In this document: in pieces, positions 40,030-49,100 of the stretch
Layout: every line of letters begins with the position of its first letter
How positions within the stretch are numbered: the first letter of the stretch is position 1
From: Candidatus Cloacimonetes bacterium HGW-Cloacimonetes-2
Lineage (GTDB): Bacteria > Cloacimonadota > Cloacimonadia > Cloacimonadales > Cloacimonadaceae
Assembly (NCBI GenBank): GCA_002842035.1
Contig: PHBP01000006.1
Coordinates: forward strand, 147,688-211,687
Direction: 5' to 3'
DNA: 64,000 nucleotides
The notes under the pieces: generated by a model
Told to the model about the DNA's origin: nothing
Seen by the model: only the letters and a program-made list of their open reading frames with translations
Database searches by the model: none
Position numbers and translations under genes: made by a program

Positions 40030-40060
40030 GGATCCCGGCTCGCACCCGGGATCCTTTACT
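40030..40060 (+). terminator. Rho-independent terminator
   Basis: Perfect 9-bp stem GGATCCCGG/CCGGGATCC (40030-40038 with 40046-40054), followed by TTTACTTTTG. Confidence 0.88.
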
Positions 40061-40132
40061 TTTGTTGGGGGAAGCAGGAGATGACAATCGAGCTCGTAAA
40101 GCTAATCCGTGAAAAGGCTTTTACAAATCTGC

Positions 40133-40138
40133 TTGACA
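40133..40138 (+). promoter_or_regulatory. Possible -35 box of the rpmH operon
   Basis: TTGACA lies 65 nt before the rpmH start; an AT-rich -10 zone (TAATAAAATT) follows but is poorly spaced. Confidence 0.4.
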
Positions 40139-40202
40139 TTATAGGCAGTAATAAAATTCTGGCTTTCTATAGAAAAAATGATTTAATCCAAGGAGATAAA
40201 TA

Positions 40203-40337
40203 ATGAAACGCACATTCCAACCCTCAAACCGCAGTCGTAAGAACACACACGGTTTCCGCAGCAGAATGGCTACCAAGAACGGTCGCAAGGTGCTTGCCAG
40301 ACGCCGTGCCAAGGGACGCAAGATCCTCAGCGTATGA
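40203..40337 (+). CDS. rpmH: 50S ribosomal protein L34
   Basis: This 44-residue ORF encodes [19 protein letters not shown] and continues [25 protein letters not shown], an unmistakable L34. AAGGAGA lies just before the ATG. It is followed by rnpA 3 nt after its stop, the near-universal pairing. dnaA, commonly upstream, is not there. Confidence 0.97.
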   Translation: MKRTFQPSNRSRKNTHGFRSRMATKNGRKVLARRRAKGRKILSV

Positions 40338-40340
40338 TCT

Positions 40341-40673
40341 ATGCCCGTCTGGATCAGACAACATACAGATTATCAACGCTTTTTAACGCCCTTATTTTCG
40401 ATTCGGACGGCTCACTTTTATGTACCGGTTCTTCGGAGTGAAGACGATTTCCGCTTGGGAATCACTATCAGTAGAAAAGTTGGTAACGCGGTTTTGCGCA
40501 ATTATTTGCGGCGCAGAATCAAAGCTTGGTTTCGGGAGCGTGAGTTTCAGCTCCCTTATGCCGTCAATCTCGTGGCTCGCAAAGGAGCCGGGCAGCTCTC
40601 TTGGCTAGAGCTTTGCGCGGAGCTTCAGCAGATAACCACGGGACTGGCTCAAAAAGCACTGTCCTCTCAATGA
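40341..40673 (+). CDS. rnpA: Ribonuclease P protein component
   Basis: The protein has 110 residues. The RNR signature is [16 protein letters not shown] followed by [19 protein letters not shown] at the N-terminus and a short aromatic strand (TAHFYVPVL) fit the family. It assists the catalytic RNA in tRNA 5' maturation. No strong ribosome site precedes the ATG, so translation may be coupled to rpmH. Its stop overlaps the yidD ATG. Confidence 0.95.
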   Translation: MPVWIRQHTDYQRFLTPLFSIRTAHFYVPVLRSEDDFRLGITISRKVGNAVLRNYLRRRIKAWFREREFQLPYAVNLVARKGAGQLSWLELCAELQQITTGLAQKALSSQ

Positions 40674-40894
40674 TCGCGTCCATACCAAACTACACCTTTA
40701 TCGGAATCATCCGGTTTTACCAACGCATCATCTCGCCGGCCTTACCGCCCAGTTGTCGCTTTACGCCCAGTTGTAGCGCTTATGCTCTGCAGGCGTTTCG
40801 CAAGTACAATTTCATCAAGGCTATCCGGCTGAGTGTATGGCGTATTCTCCGCTGTAACCCCTTTTGCAAGGGTGGTTACGACCCACTTCCCTAA
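40670..40894 (+). CDS. yidD: Membrane protein insertion efficiency factor YidD
   Basis: The protein has 74 residues from the ATG overlapping the rnpA stop; an in-frame start at 40601 inside rnpA is rejected. The family core is complete: [33 protein letters not shown], then [17 protein letters not shown]. Three conserved cysteines are present. It is an amphipathic, inner-membrane-associated protein acting next to YidC. Confidence 0.95.
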   Translation: MIASIPNYTFIGIIRFYQRIISPALPPSCRFTPSCSAYALQAFRKYNFIKAIRLSVWRILRCNPFCKGGYDPLP

Positions 40895-40903
40895 GGAGGA
40901 ATC

Positions 40904-42550
40904 GTGGATAAAAGAACACTTTATGCCCTTGTCGCAATGCTGGCACTTTTCCTGATCTTTGATACATTCGTCTGGAAACCGCAGCGCCGACAAAAAGCTC
41001 TTGCCACACAAGAGACGACTCAGAATACCAATCCCGCTCCGGTGGATACACTCGGGGCTACACTGACCGACAGCCTGACAGCCACAGGTCCGGCAGTGAT
41101 GCTTGACAGCTTGTCCGCACCGGATGCTATGGAAGAGCTGGTAAAGCTCAAGAACGACAAAGTAGTAGTCACTTTCAGTACTCGTGGAGCAGAAATCACA
41201 CAGGTCGAGCTTGCTGATTTCATGATGAACGGCTCCGAGCAAGTGAAGCTGGTCAATACAGGCAGTAGTATTGCCGGCGTCAGTCTGGTTACACCGGACA
41301 AGAAACAGAGCCTCTCAAACGTAATCTTCCGGCACAAACTGACCGATAGCGGCAGGAACCTGGTCTTTTATCTGGGAGAAGAAGCCAATCCCAGCTTTGA
41401 AAAGACCTATAGCCTGGATGACAAGTATGGTATCAAACTGGCAGTCAAAGCTCATTCTATCGCCCCTGTGAAGGGAATGGAGTTGGATTTTGCCGGTGGT
41501 ATCGCCGATAGTGAGGAGTATCTTCGCTCCAAAGCTCAGGATTACAAGTTCCTGCTCTACACCAATCAGCTTCAAAAGTTTACGGTCGGCAGTCTCAAGA
41601 AGAAGCCTCCCACCAGCTACGTAACCGGCTTTACCTGGGCAGCGGTGCGTTCCAAGTACTTCACTATTGCGGTACGGGAAGAGGAGCCAGCTTTGATGAA
41701 CCATATTGAAGCCTTTATCTCCACTACCAATCAAAGCCCTGCCTTCAAGCTCAATTCAGAGCAAAAGATCACTCGTAACGACTGGACTCAGAGCTTCCTG
41801 ATCTATGCAGGTCCTGCCGATTATGACATCCTGAAGTCTTATGGCAGTTCACTGGAAAACGTGGCAGAACGCGGCGCTTCCTGGTTGCGCTGGCTTGCCA
41901 GCATCTTTGCCTGGTTCCTGAAGTTTTTACACTCGCTGATCCCGAATTATGGCGTCGTGATTATCATCTTCTCCATAGTTCTGAAGATAGTGCTGCATCC
42001 TTTTACCCACAAGCAGATGGATGCCAGTCTCAAGATGCAGCGAATTCAGCCTCAGGTACAGGCTATTCAAACCCAATACAAAAACGATCCTCGTATGATG
42101 CAGCAAGAGCTTTCCAAGCTCTACAAAGAGAACGGAGCTTCTCCCTTCTCCGGATGTCTGCCGATCTTGATCCAGATGCCGATCTTTATCTCGCTCTACA
42201 ATGTGCTGAGATACTCTCTGGATATGCGCAATGCGGGCTTCGTATTCTGGCTCAAGGATCTCTCAGAACCGGATAAGTATATGGTACTTCCGATCCTGAT
42301 GGGACTCTTTATGATCGTGCAAAGCCGAATGATGCGTCCTCCTGTACAGGAAGGTGCTGTGCTTGACGAAAAGCAACAAGCCGCTATGCAAAGCCAGAAG
42401 ATGATGACCTGGATAATGCCGGTGATGATGTTCTTCATCTTCCGCGGTATGCCTGCCGGACTCGTCCTTTACTGGACCGTCTTCAATATCCTCGGCATTC
42501 TACAGCAGTACTATCTGCAGAAACACTTAAAAACAAAGGAAATCACTTAA
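40904..42550 (+). CDS. yidC: Membrane protein insertase YidC
   Basis: The protein has 548 residues. The start is GTG at 40904, preceded by AAGGAGG at good spacing; no ATG fits. An N-terminal membrane segment (~6-22) is followed by a large periplasmic domain (~40-320) and the conserved Oxa1 core (~330-545). The core includes NYGVVIIIFSIVLKIVLHPFTHKQ, LQIMPQ-like KMQRIQPQVQAIQ, and FSGCLPILIQMPIFISLYNVL. It is the Gram-negative long form. It inserts inner-membrane proteins with or without SecYEG. Confidence 0.96.
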   Translation: MDKRTLYALVAMLALFLIFDTFVWKPQRRQKALATQETTQNTNPAPVDTLGATLTDSLTATGPAVMLDSLSAPDAMEELVKLKNDKVVVTFSTRGAEITQVELADFMMNGSEQVKLVNTGSSIAGVSLVTPDKKQSLSNVIFRHKLTDSGRNLVFYLGEEANPSFEKTYSLDDKYGIKLAVKAHSIAPVKGMELDFAGGIADSEEYLRSKAQDYKFLLYTNQLQKFTVGSLKKKPPTSYVTGFTWAAVRSKYFTIAVREEEPALMNHIEAFISTTNQSPAFKLNSEQKITRNDWTQSFLIYAGPADYDILKSYGSSLENVAERGASWLRWLASIFAWFLKFLHSLIPNYGVVIIIFSIVLKIVLHPFTHKQMDASLKMQRIQPQVQAIQTQYKNDPRMMQQELSKLYKENGASPFSGCLPILIQMPIFISLYNVLRYSLDMRNAGFVFWLKDLSEPDKYMVLPILMGLFMIVQSRMMRPPVQEGAVLDEKQQAAMQSQKMMTWIMPVMMFFIFRGMPAGLVLYWTVFNILGILQQYYLQKHLKTKEIT

Positions 42551-42552
42551 TA

Positions 42553-43479
42553 ATGAACAGTATTGAACGCACCGGAGCCTCGATTGAAGAGGTTATCCGG
42601 AATTACAAGAAGGAATTCAAGGTAAAAGAGTGGGAACTCAGATACGATGTTATCACCCGTCCCAGCTCCGGATTCTTGGGTCTTGGCAGAAAGAAAGCCA
42701 AGCTCAGATTCCACCAGGATGATCTTCACGTCCGCATCAAACACTTTGTGGAAAAGCTGCTCTCCGAGATGGGAGTCGGCTATTCCGAGCTCAAATCCAA
42801 GACCGAAGGCAAGACGGTCTATGTTGACATCATTGGCTGCAGCGATCCCGGCTTTATGATCGGGAAAAACGGCAATATGCTGGAAACACTGCAATTTCTG
42901 GTAAACCGAATCTTTGAAAGCGAACGCAAGCTGGAGCGAGTCTATCTCGATCTCGATGGTTACCGTGAACGCAAGGAAGCTCAGTTCCTCAGGCAGTATA
43001 TTCCGCAATTCAAAAACGTCGAAAAGACAGGCAAGACCATCACTTTACCCCTGATGAATCCTGCTGATCGCCGCATTATCCACAAGTATATCGAGCGTGT
43101 CAAGAGCCTGAAGACCCTCACAGTCGGCGAAGGCGAGACCAAGCGTGTCGTGATCTTCAGCTCCCGTCTTTCCGAGAAAGATGCTTTAGCCGGTGCTGAC
43201 GGAGCTCCTGCGGAAACCAAAGAAGCAAAACCCCGTCCTCAGCGCAGCCCCAAAGCTGCACCTCCTCCCACTCCCAAGGAGGCCAAGGAACGTCACGAAG
43301 CTGCTCAAAGTAAGAAGCCCAATCCCCCTCGCGTAAGACCTGCCGCAAAGCCTCAAGCAGCCCCAGAGGTTCAAAGCGAAGGCACAGAGCACGCTCAAGC
43401 AGCCGCTCCTGCCCCTCGCAAGCGTCCCAATCGCCGTCCTCCCCGCAAGAAGGTGGAAAGCACCAATGATACTCCATAA
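42553..43479 (+). CDS. khpB: RNA-binding protein KhpB (Jag) with long basic tail
   Basis: The protein has 308 residues. A Jag-N domain (~1-50: SIEEVIRNYKKEF, SSGFLGLGRKKAKL) is followed by a KH domain with GFMIGKNGNMLETLQFLVN and an R3H domain (~150-215: PLMNPADRRIIHKYIERV). Residues ~217-308 are a Pro/Ala/Lys/Arg-rich low-complexity tail that most Jag proteins lack, probably disordered and RNA-binding. The stop of yidC lies 2 nt upstream. Its 3' end overlaps the MBL gene by 14 nt. Confidence 0.93.
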   Translation: MNSIERTGASIEEVIRNYKKEFKVKEWELRYDVITRPSSGFLGLGRKKAKLRFHQDDLHVRIKHFVEKLLSEMGVGYSELKSKTEGKTVYVDIIGCSDPGFMIGKNGNMLETLQFLVNRIFESERKLERVYLDLDGYRERKEAQFLRQYIPQFKNVEKTGKTITLPLMNPADRRIIHKYIERVKSLKTLTVGEGETKRVVIFSSRLSEKDALAGADGAPAETKEAKPRPQRSPKAAPPPTPKEAKERHEAAQSKKPNPPRVRPAAKPQAAPEVQSEGTEHAQAAAPAPRKRPNRRPPRKKVESTNDTP

Positions 43480-44266
43480 AGCCCACGCCGGGCATTACTG
43501 GTCTGATGGTGGCGCCTTTATGGGCGTCCTGCCCTGGGCTATCTGGGGTAGAGAGGTGAATACCGACGAGCGTCGTCGCCAGCGTATGGATCTCAATCTT
43601 CCGGTGATTATGGATGAAAAGCGTGTAATCCTGATCGATACAGGGCTTGGCAACCGTCTAAGCTTCAAACAGCAAGATATCTACAAACCTTCCGAATTTC
43701 TGCTGCCGCTATCCCTTAGCGAGCTGGGACTGCGTGATACGGACATCACCGATGTGATTATGACACATCTGCATTTTGACCACGCCGGCGGTATCGTAAC
43801 CGGCTTTGGCGATCACGATGCGCTCACCTTTCCCAATGCCACCTACTGGATTCAGGCAAAGGAATGGGAGATAGCCAAGCATCCTGATGGTCTCAATCAA
43901 GCCGCCTATTCCTTTGACTGGCAGCTATCGCTTCTCGAAAGCTCCGGTAAGATAGAGCTGGTTGAAGGCGAGCGTGAGATCACAGCCGGAATCAAGGTCA
44001 AACTGGTCGGAGGACACTCCATCGGCAGCCAGATCGTCGAGATCGAAGCCAATGACCGCTATTACATCTATGCCGGTGACATCATCCCCACCAAGTTTCA
44101 CACCTCTTTGGCGATCACCAGTGCCTACGATGTGAACCGCCGAGAGACCTACGAAGCCAAGCGCTATATCTACAATCGGCTCAGGGAACGGGGCGGATTC
44201 TTGCTGCTCGATCACGATACCCGTCACTGGGAATTGAGCCTGGAAGACCTCAAGATCAAAATCTAA
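43466..44266 (+). CDS. Metallo-beta-lactamase-fold hydrolase
   Basis: The protein has 266 residues. The zinc motif THLHFDHAGG gives H101, H103, D105 and H106. A third His (GGHSIGSQ), an Asp (YAGDIIP) and a final His (LLDHDTRHWE) complete a dinuclear site. The N-terminal LIDTGLGNR is typical of the family. It is most similar in outline to lactonase/PNPase-like hydrolases of unknown substrate. The first ATG lies inside khpB, so coupling is likely. Confidence 0.88.
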   Translation: MILHKAHAGHYWSDGGAFMGVLPWAIWGREVNTDERRRQRMDLNLPVIMDEKRVILIDTGLGNRLSFKQQDIYKPSEFLLPLSLSELGLRDTDITDVIMTHLHFDHAGGIVTGFGDHDALTFPNATYWIQAKEWEIAKHPDGLNQAAYSFDWQLSLLESSGKIELVEGEREITAGIKVKLVGGHSIGSQIVEIEANDRYYIYAGDIIPTKFHTSLAITSAYDVNRRETYEAKRYIYNRLRERGGFLLLDHDTRHWELSLEDLKIKI

Positions 44267-44268
44267 TA

Positions 44269-45528
44269 GTGCGCTTTAAAAACCTTAGTCCGCGCGAAGC
44301 TCAGACTGCAGGATTACTGCTGGTTGCCGCCATATTCAATGGACTGGTGCAGAGCTTCGGGCAGACTCAGGATATCATTGCCCGTAAAGCACTTCTGGCA
44401 ACCGATTGGCAGATTCTGTTGATCACGCTGATCTGGCCGATCTCCAATTTTCTCTCGATCTGGATGGGCAGAATCTTCGAGCAAAGTTGCCACAAATCCC
44501 GCTATTTCCTGATCGCTGGAATATTTGGCAGACTCACTTTGGTCTGGGCACTCTTTATGGCAGGCATCCACGAATACCTGATCCTGCTGGCCCTGCTCTA
44601 CTCTGCCAATTCCCTGCTGGTCCCGGCGCAAAACGGTATCTATCAACGTAATATAAACGTCAGCCGACGTGCCAAAGTCTATGGCTACACGATTTCGATC
44701 GGGATGCTGATCTCGATTATCGTAACCTTCTTTGCCGGACGTCTGCTCGATATCCAGGAGTCTGCCTATCGCTGGATTGTCGCTGCCACCGGTATTGCGG
44801 GATTCATCAGTTGCGTAGTGCTTTCCAGGATCAAGATCGATGAGCCTGTACCCTGCGAGAAGCGACCCAATCTGCCGCTCAGGCAAGCCCTTGCCGATCC
44901 CATCCACAGCACCATCCGTTTGCTCAAAGAAAATCCGCAATTTGCCGCCTTTGAGCGCAGTTTTTCCATCTACGGTATGGGCTTCATTATGATGACACCG
45001 GTGATTCCGTTGCTCTTGGTGAACGAGCTAAAGCTAAGCTATACAGTCAATTTCCTCACCAAAGGCATTCTTTCACAGGCTGGGATGCTCTTCCTCTCAC
45101 CTCTGATCGGCAAGATTCACGACCGTCTGCATCCATTCCGCTTTATCTCCCTGTCCTTTGGCACCCTGATGTTTTTCCCATTGGTGATCATAGTCGCCAC
45201 CAAGTTTGCCGGGATACCCGCGCTGGCCACGACCCTGGTTTTTGTGGCATATATCATTTTTGGCATCGCGATGGCAGGGATCAATATGGCGTGGAATATG
45301 AGCTCAATCTTCTTTGCAGGCAAGGAAAACGCAGCGGTTTTCCAGAGCGTGCACGTCACGATGACCGGGATTCGAGGCCTGATAGCTCCATTCTTGGGGC
45401 TGATCCTGAACCGTCTGTTTGGCTACTCAGCAGTCTTTTTGGTTGCCTCCGGTTTCCTTGCCACGGCAGCCATCATCAGCTTCCGGGATTATCGCAAGAT
45501 CAAAGCCGGTAGCTTCCGCACCGCCTAA
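44269..45528 (+). CDS. MFS-type membrane transporter
   Basis: The protein has 419 residues with about 12 hydrophobic helices. The GTG at 44269 lies 2 nt after the MBL stop. An MFS-like loop-2/3 region is present (SIWMGRIFEQSCHKSRYFLIAGIFGR), with a central cytosolic loop (~185-225) and RGLIAPFLGLILNRLFGYSAVFLVASG at the end. The substrate cannot be inferred. It is the last gene of the rpmH-to-MFS run; a CMR repeat follows 8 nt later, with no separate terminator visible. Confidence 0.85.
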   Translation: MRFKNLSPREAQTAGLLLVAAIFNGLVQSFGQTQDIIARKALLATDWQILLITLIWPISNFLSIWMGRIFEQSCHKSRYFLIAGIFGRLTLVWALFMAGIHEYLILLALLYSANSLLVPAQNGIYQRNINVSRRAKVYGYTISIGMLISIIVTFFAGRLLDIQESAYRWIVAATGIAGFISCVVLSRIKIDEPVPCEKRPNLPLRQALADPIHSTIRLLKENPQFAAFERSFSIYGMGFIMMTPVIPLLLVNELKLSYTVNFLTKGILSQAGMLFLSPLIGKIHDRLHPFRFISLSFGTLMFFPLVIIVATKFAGIPALATTLVFVAYIIFGIAMAGINMAWNMSSIFFAGKENAAVFQSVHVTMTGIRGLIAPFLGLILNRLFGYSAVFLVASGFLATAAIISFRDYRKIKAGSFRTA

Positions 45529-45536
45529 ATCCTCAC

Positions 45537-46070
45537 AATTTCTCCCTGCTTGAATGCTCTGGAGATCCTCTTGTGATCCCCTAGTGATTCCCTAGTGGCG
45601 ACAAGGGGATCTCCAGAGCAGTGCGAGGCTTTTGCCTTGGGGTTGAAGGAGAGGGCGCAGCGTGCTGCAGTGATCAGTGATCAGTGAACAGAGGGAATCG
45701 GAATGCGCTGCGCGCGGTTGTTTTAAATGGATGAATGACGGAGGGGGGGGCAGGACTGCGTCATGGCTGTTAGAAGTAAGCTGTTAGAAGTAAGTGCTGC
45801 ACATTGTTCGAAGATTGTTTCTCCGCAAAGCACTACGCGCAGTACTACAAACTTACCACGCTATTGTTTTGACTTATAATTCTGCCTTGCCAGTCTCGAA
45901 TTGACAAGCAGGTCTTGATCGGCAGGATTATGAGTTAAAAACAATGCAAGCAATTGTAGCCGGTAATGATGCATCAGGCTTTCGTTTTAACTCATACAAA
46001 TGCCGGTGAAAGGGATTCATCAGTGATAGATAGCACAGGCATTTGTTTAAGTCAAAACAGGGGGAGTGCT
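45537..46070 (+). repeat. Composite modular repeat copy 4 (CMR4): module A, inverted-repeat block, module B
   Basis: Module A (45543-45622) has GTGATCCCC and GTGATTCCC units. Bases 45537-45843 match the reverse complement of 52338-52676 almost base for base for the first ~70 nt and closely thereafter (AGAGGGCGCAGCGTGCTGCA, AACAGAGGGAATCGGAATGC). Then comes cloverleaf module B (45866-46058), listed separately. Module E is replaced by unrelated sequence and D is missing. No coding function is credited to this 614-nt gap. Confidence 0.88.
45866..46058 (+). other. Cloverleaf element (module B), second full copy
   Basis: Outer arms GTTTTGACTTA (45866-45876) and TAAGTCAAAAC (46048-46058) pair perfectly. 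Inner stems are ATAATTCTGCC/GGCAGGATTAT (45876-45886 with 45921-45931), TGAGTTAAAA/TTTTAACTCA (45931-45940 with 45985-45994) and ACAAATGCC/GGCATTTGT (45996-46004 with 46038-46046). Loop sequences differ from the copy at 11779-11970 more than the stems do. Confidence 0.75.
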
Positions 46071-46090
46071 TTACCACTCGTCACTTGTCA

Positions 46091-46122
46091 CAAAAAAAGC
46101 GCCCCACATAAAGCGGGGCGCT
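46091..46122 (-). terminator. Terminator of the 1,839-residue protein gene (bidirectional shape)
   Basis: Perfect stem AGCGCCCC/GGGGCGCT (46098-46105 with 46115-46122); on the minus strand it is followed by seven T. It lies 20 nt after the stop. Confidence 0.9.
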
Positions 46123-46142
46123 CGTTTTATAGGACTGTAAGT

Positions 46143-49100
46143 TTATTTACTGAGGGCAGGGGCGGGAGTGGGCATAGCCTCATCCGCGACTGCGGTTACT
46201 TTGTAGAACTTCTTGGCTTCGGGCAGAGCAACGGTATAGCCGTTTGTCGCGCTGTAGCCAAGGTAGTTGAAGGTTCCATAGGGATCATCGCTGGCATAGA
46301 CTTTGTAATAAGCTGCGCCGGGCTCGGCAGTCCAGGAAAGAACCACAGTGGCACCAACGGTCGTAGCCGCGATATCTTGAGGCATATAGACCTTACCAAG
46401 GATATTGGAGAAGATCGGAGCTGATTCCAAAGCGCCGGTGTAGTTGGCTTTGAGAGCCCACTTGTAGGTTCCACCAGTGATTGTACCAAAACCTTCATCC
46501 AGGTAAGTGGTGGCGGTAAGGCCGGTTGCGACGGGAGTCCAGTTTGCAGGGGTAGCCTGATCAGCCGGAAGCAGACGATATAGATCGTAATCTTCAAAGC
46601 TGCGGGTTCCGATGCTTCTGGAATTTGATGCTACTTGCTGTCTGGGAGCAGGGCCGATGTAGATGTCGTCGATATAGATTCCGCTATAGGATACCACTGT
46701 TGTGGCATACATGGCAAATCTGATCTGAATGGTTTGATTCAAGTAGGCAGACAGATCAACGACTTTCTCGGTCCAATTATTATCGATTGCTGTTTCAGAA
46801 AGGACTTGGGTCCAGGTCGTACCATCTGTGCTTACTTGGACATAATAGTAATCGTAAGTATAGTACAGATTGTTCCAGCGCCAATAGCGGAGCTGTGGAC
46901 TTGCAAAACCAGCTAAATCAACTGTTCTTGTCAGGTAACTCCAGCTTCCGGACATCGAGTAATTGGTGTAGAGCTTGGTGCCCCAGAGTCCTGTTCCAGA
47001 GTGGGCTGCTGTGGGCGGAACGCAACTGGCGGCTGAATCTGTCCAGTTAAATGTACCTCCAGCAGGATAGTTGTTGCTCCATTCCCAGTCGCCGTAGCCA
47101 CTGCCAACCCAGCCACCGTTGTCGCTTTCGAAATCGAAGAACAGGTAATCGGGTTCGCCGGCAGGATCCCAGGTCAATCTGGCATTGCCATTCTCATGAG
47201 CAGCGACCAGGTCATAAGCGGTCCAGAGATACTCGATGAGAGTGATGGTGCCCAGATCGTAGCTTGCTTCGTAAACGGTGATGTTTCCGGAGTAGCTCTG
47301 GTAACCTTCTTTGCTGACTGTGACGGTGTAAGCAAGACCTGCGTTGCTGCCCAGGACACCGGGTATAGAGAAGGTGCCATCGGCAAGAGTGGTAAGTTCG
47401 AAGCTTTCAGGTCCGTTCAGTTCAACGGTTGCACCAGCCAGGAAGGCAGCGTCGTTGGCATTGACCATACCGTTAACTGTCACTCTGGGCATAGCGGTCA
47501 GAATGAAGTTCTGGTTTACGGTATTGCCCATTGTGAGGGCGATGCCATTGACGATGCTGTTGTAGTAAGTGGCTTTTGATGCTACAGCATTGACATTATG
47601 GGCTTCCCAGAAGGTGAATTGATAGAAACCGGTGGCATCGGTGGTGGTGGCATAACGCTCGTCAGTGAGGGTTACGGTTGCACCCTGGATGGGGGTTGTG
47701 CCGTCAGTTTCATAGACGTAACCTTGCATAATTGCACCTGTCTGCATTACGGCATTCTGAACCACAAACATCGTGTTGGAGAAGTAGTTCAGAGTAGTAC
47801 CGGCAGCAGAGGGAGCCATCGGGTCGTAAACGATTGAGTCATTCTGCAGATATCTGGAGCGAGTAGTGTGAGCAGGATTGGTGGTGTAATAGAACTTGTC
47901 GCTGCTGGAAAGTGCACCGTTATCGAATACTCTGTACACACGTGTTGCGAGAGTACCACCGGTGTAGCTGAAGGGTGTGGTAAGCGGTATGATCACATAG
48001 TTCACGCCAGCAGGGAAATCTACTGTGCCATCAAAGACCAGCGTATAGTCAATAGCAGGCAGCCAACCGGCACTGAGATCAGTGACAGTCGTATGTGCCA
48101 TCCAGATCTTGATGGGTTTATCAAGCCGTTCGTTCAGGAAGGTGTTTTTGTACACCAAAGCTGTAATAGTACCTGATTGCAGGTGCATCTCGTCGGTGAA
48201 ATAAAGCTGCTCGGAGATGTTGTTTCTATAATACATATTGATCGGGAGATAGTATCCGTTGGTGGTAGTGGCATCATCACCAACCGCGATCACATCCATA
48301 GTATTATCAAGTATATAGACTTCCTTGAGAGCTGTTTCATCGTTTGCAGGGCTGCCATCGCCAGTAGCTACAACTTCACCATACACCTGGAAGGTGCCGC
48401 CGATGGCGGGAGTCCAGGGAATGGTGATCTGGGCAGTTGCACCGGGTGCGATGGGATCAGTTACCGCCACGGAGGCAAGCATATCATCACCATAACGCTT
48501 CAGGTTGACATCATAAGAGTTTATAGTAGTCGTACCTTCGTTGAAGACGCTGACAGTAAAGTCATAAGGATTGCCGGCTTCAAGGATGCCGGGGCCTGCG
48601 ATAGAAGTGGCAGCCAGATCAACAGGCAGCAATTCAATCAGTTGTACATTATCCAGATAGATCGTGCGGGATGTAGCTCCCAGGCCATGCTTGAAGGCAA
48701 TATGAGTATCGGTGCCGGCATAGCCGTCGAATGACACTTCATACTGCACCTGAGCGGCAGTAGTGGCTATGGAGCCCATCTGCGTGAATGTATTGTCAGC
48801 CGTGTTTACTGTTCCCACCAACAATACTTGTCCCGCCGTGCTGCCCCGCGCGTAGAACTTGGCTTTGATGGTATTGATCGGAACCGTGATATTCGGTGTG
48901 ATCAACATTACATTTGCAGCAGCATCCGTGGAATTGTACAGGCGGGCCACATTGGGAGCGCTGACAGAGTATGTAGTGGAGCTATAAGTATTCACGTATG
49001 CAGTTGTGACGGAGGCTTGCACTACAGAGGTCCATCCATAAGGCAGGGCAGGAGCTGTTACGCCATCAAAATACTCCTCGTGAGGCAGTGCTACGATTGT

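Noticed and set aside
40009-40203. 64-codon frame upstream of rpmH
   Set aside because: It overlaps the terminator of the previous gene and the rpmH promoter and ribosome site; no coding signal.
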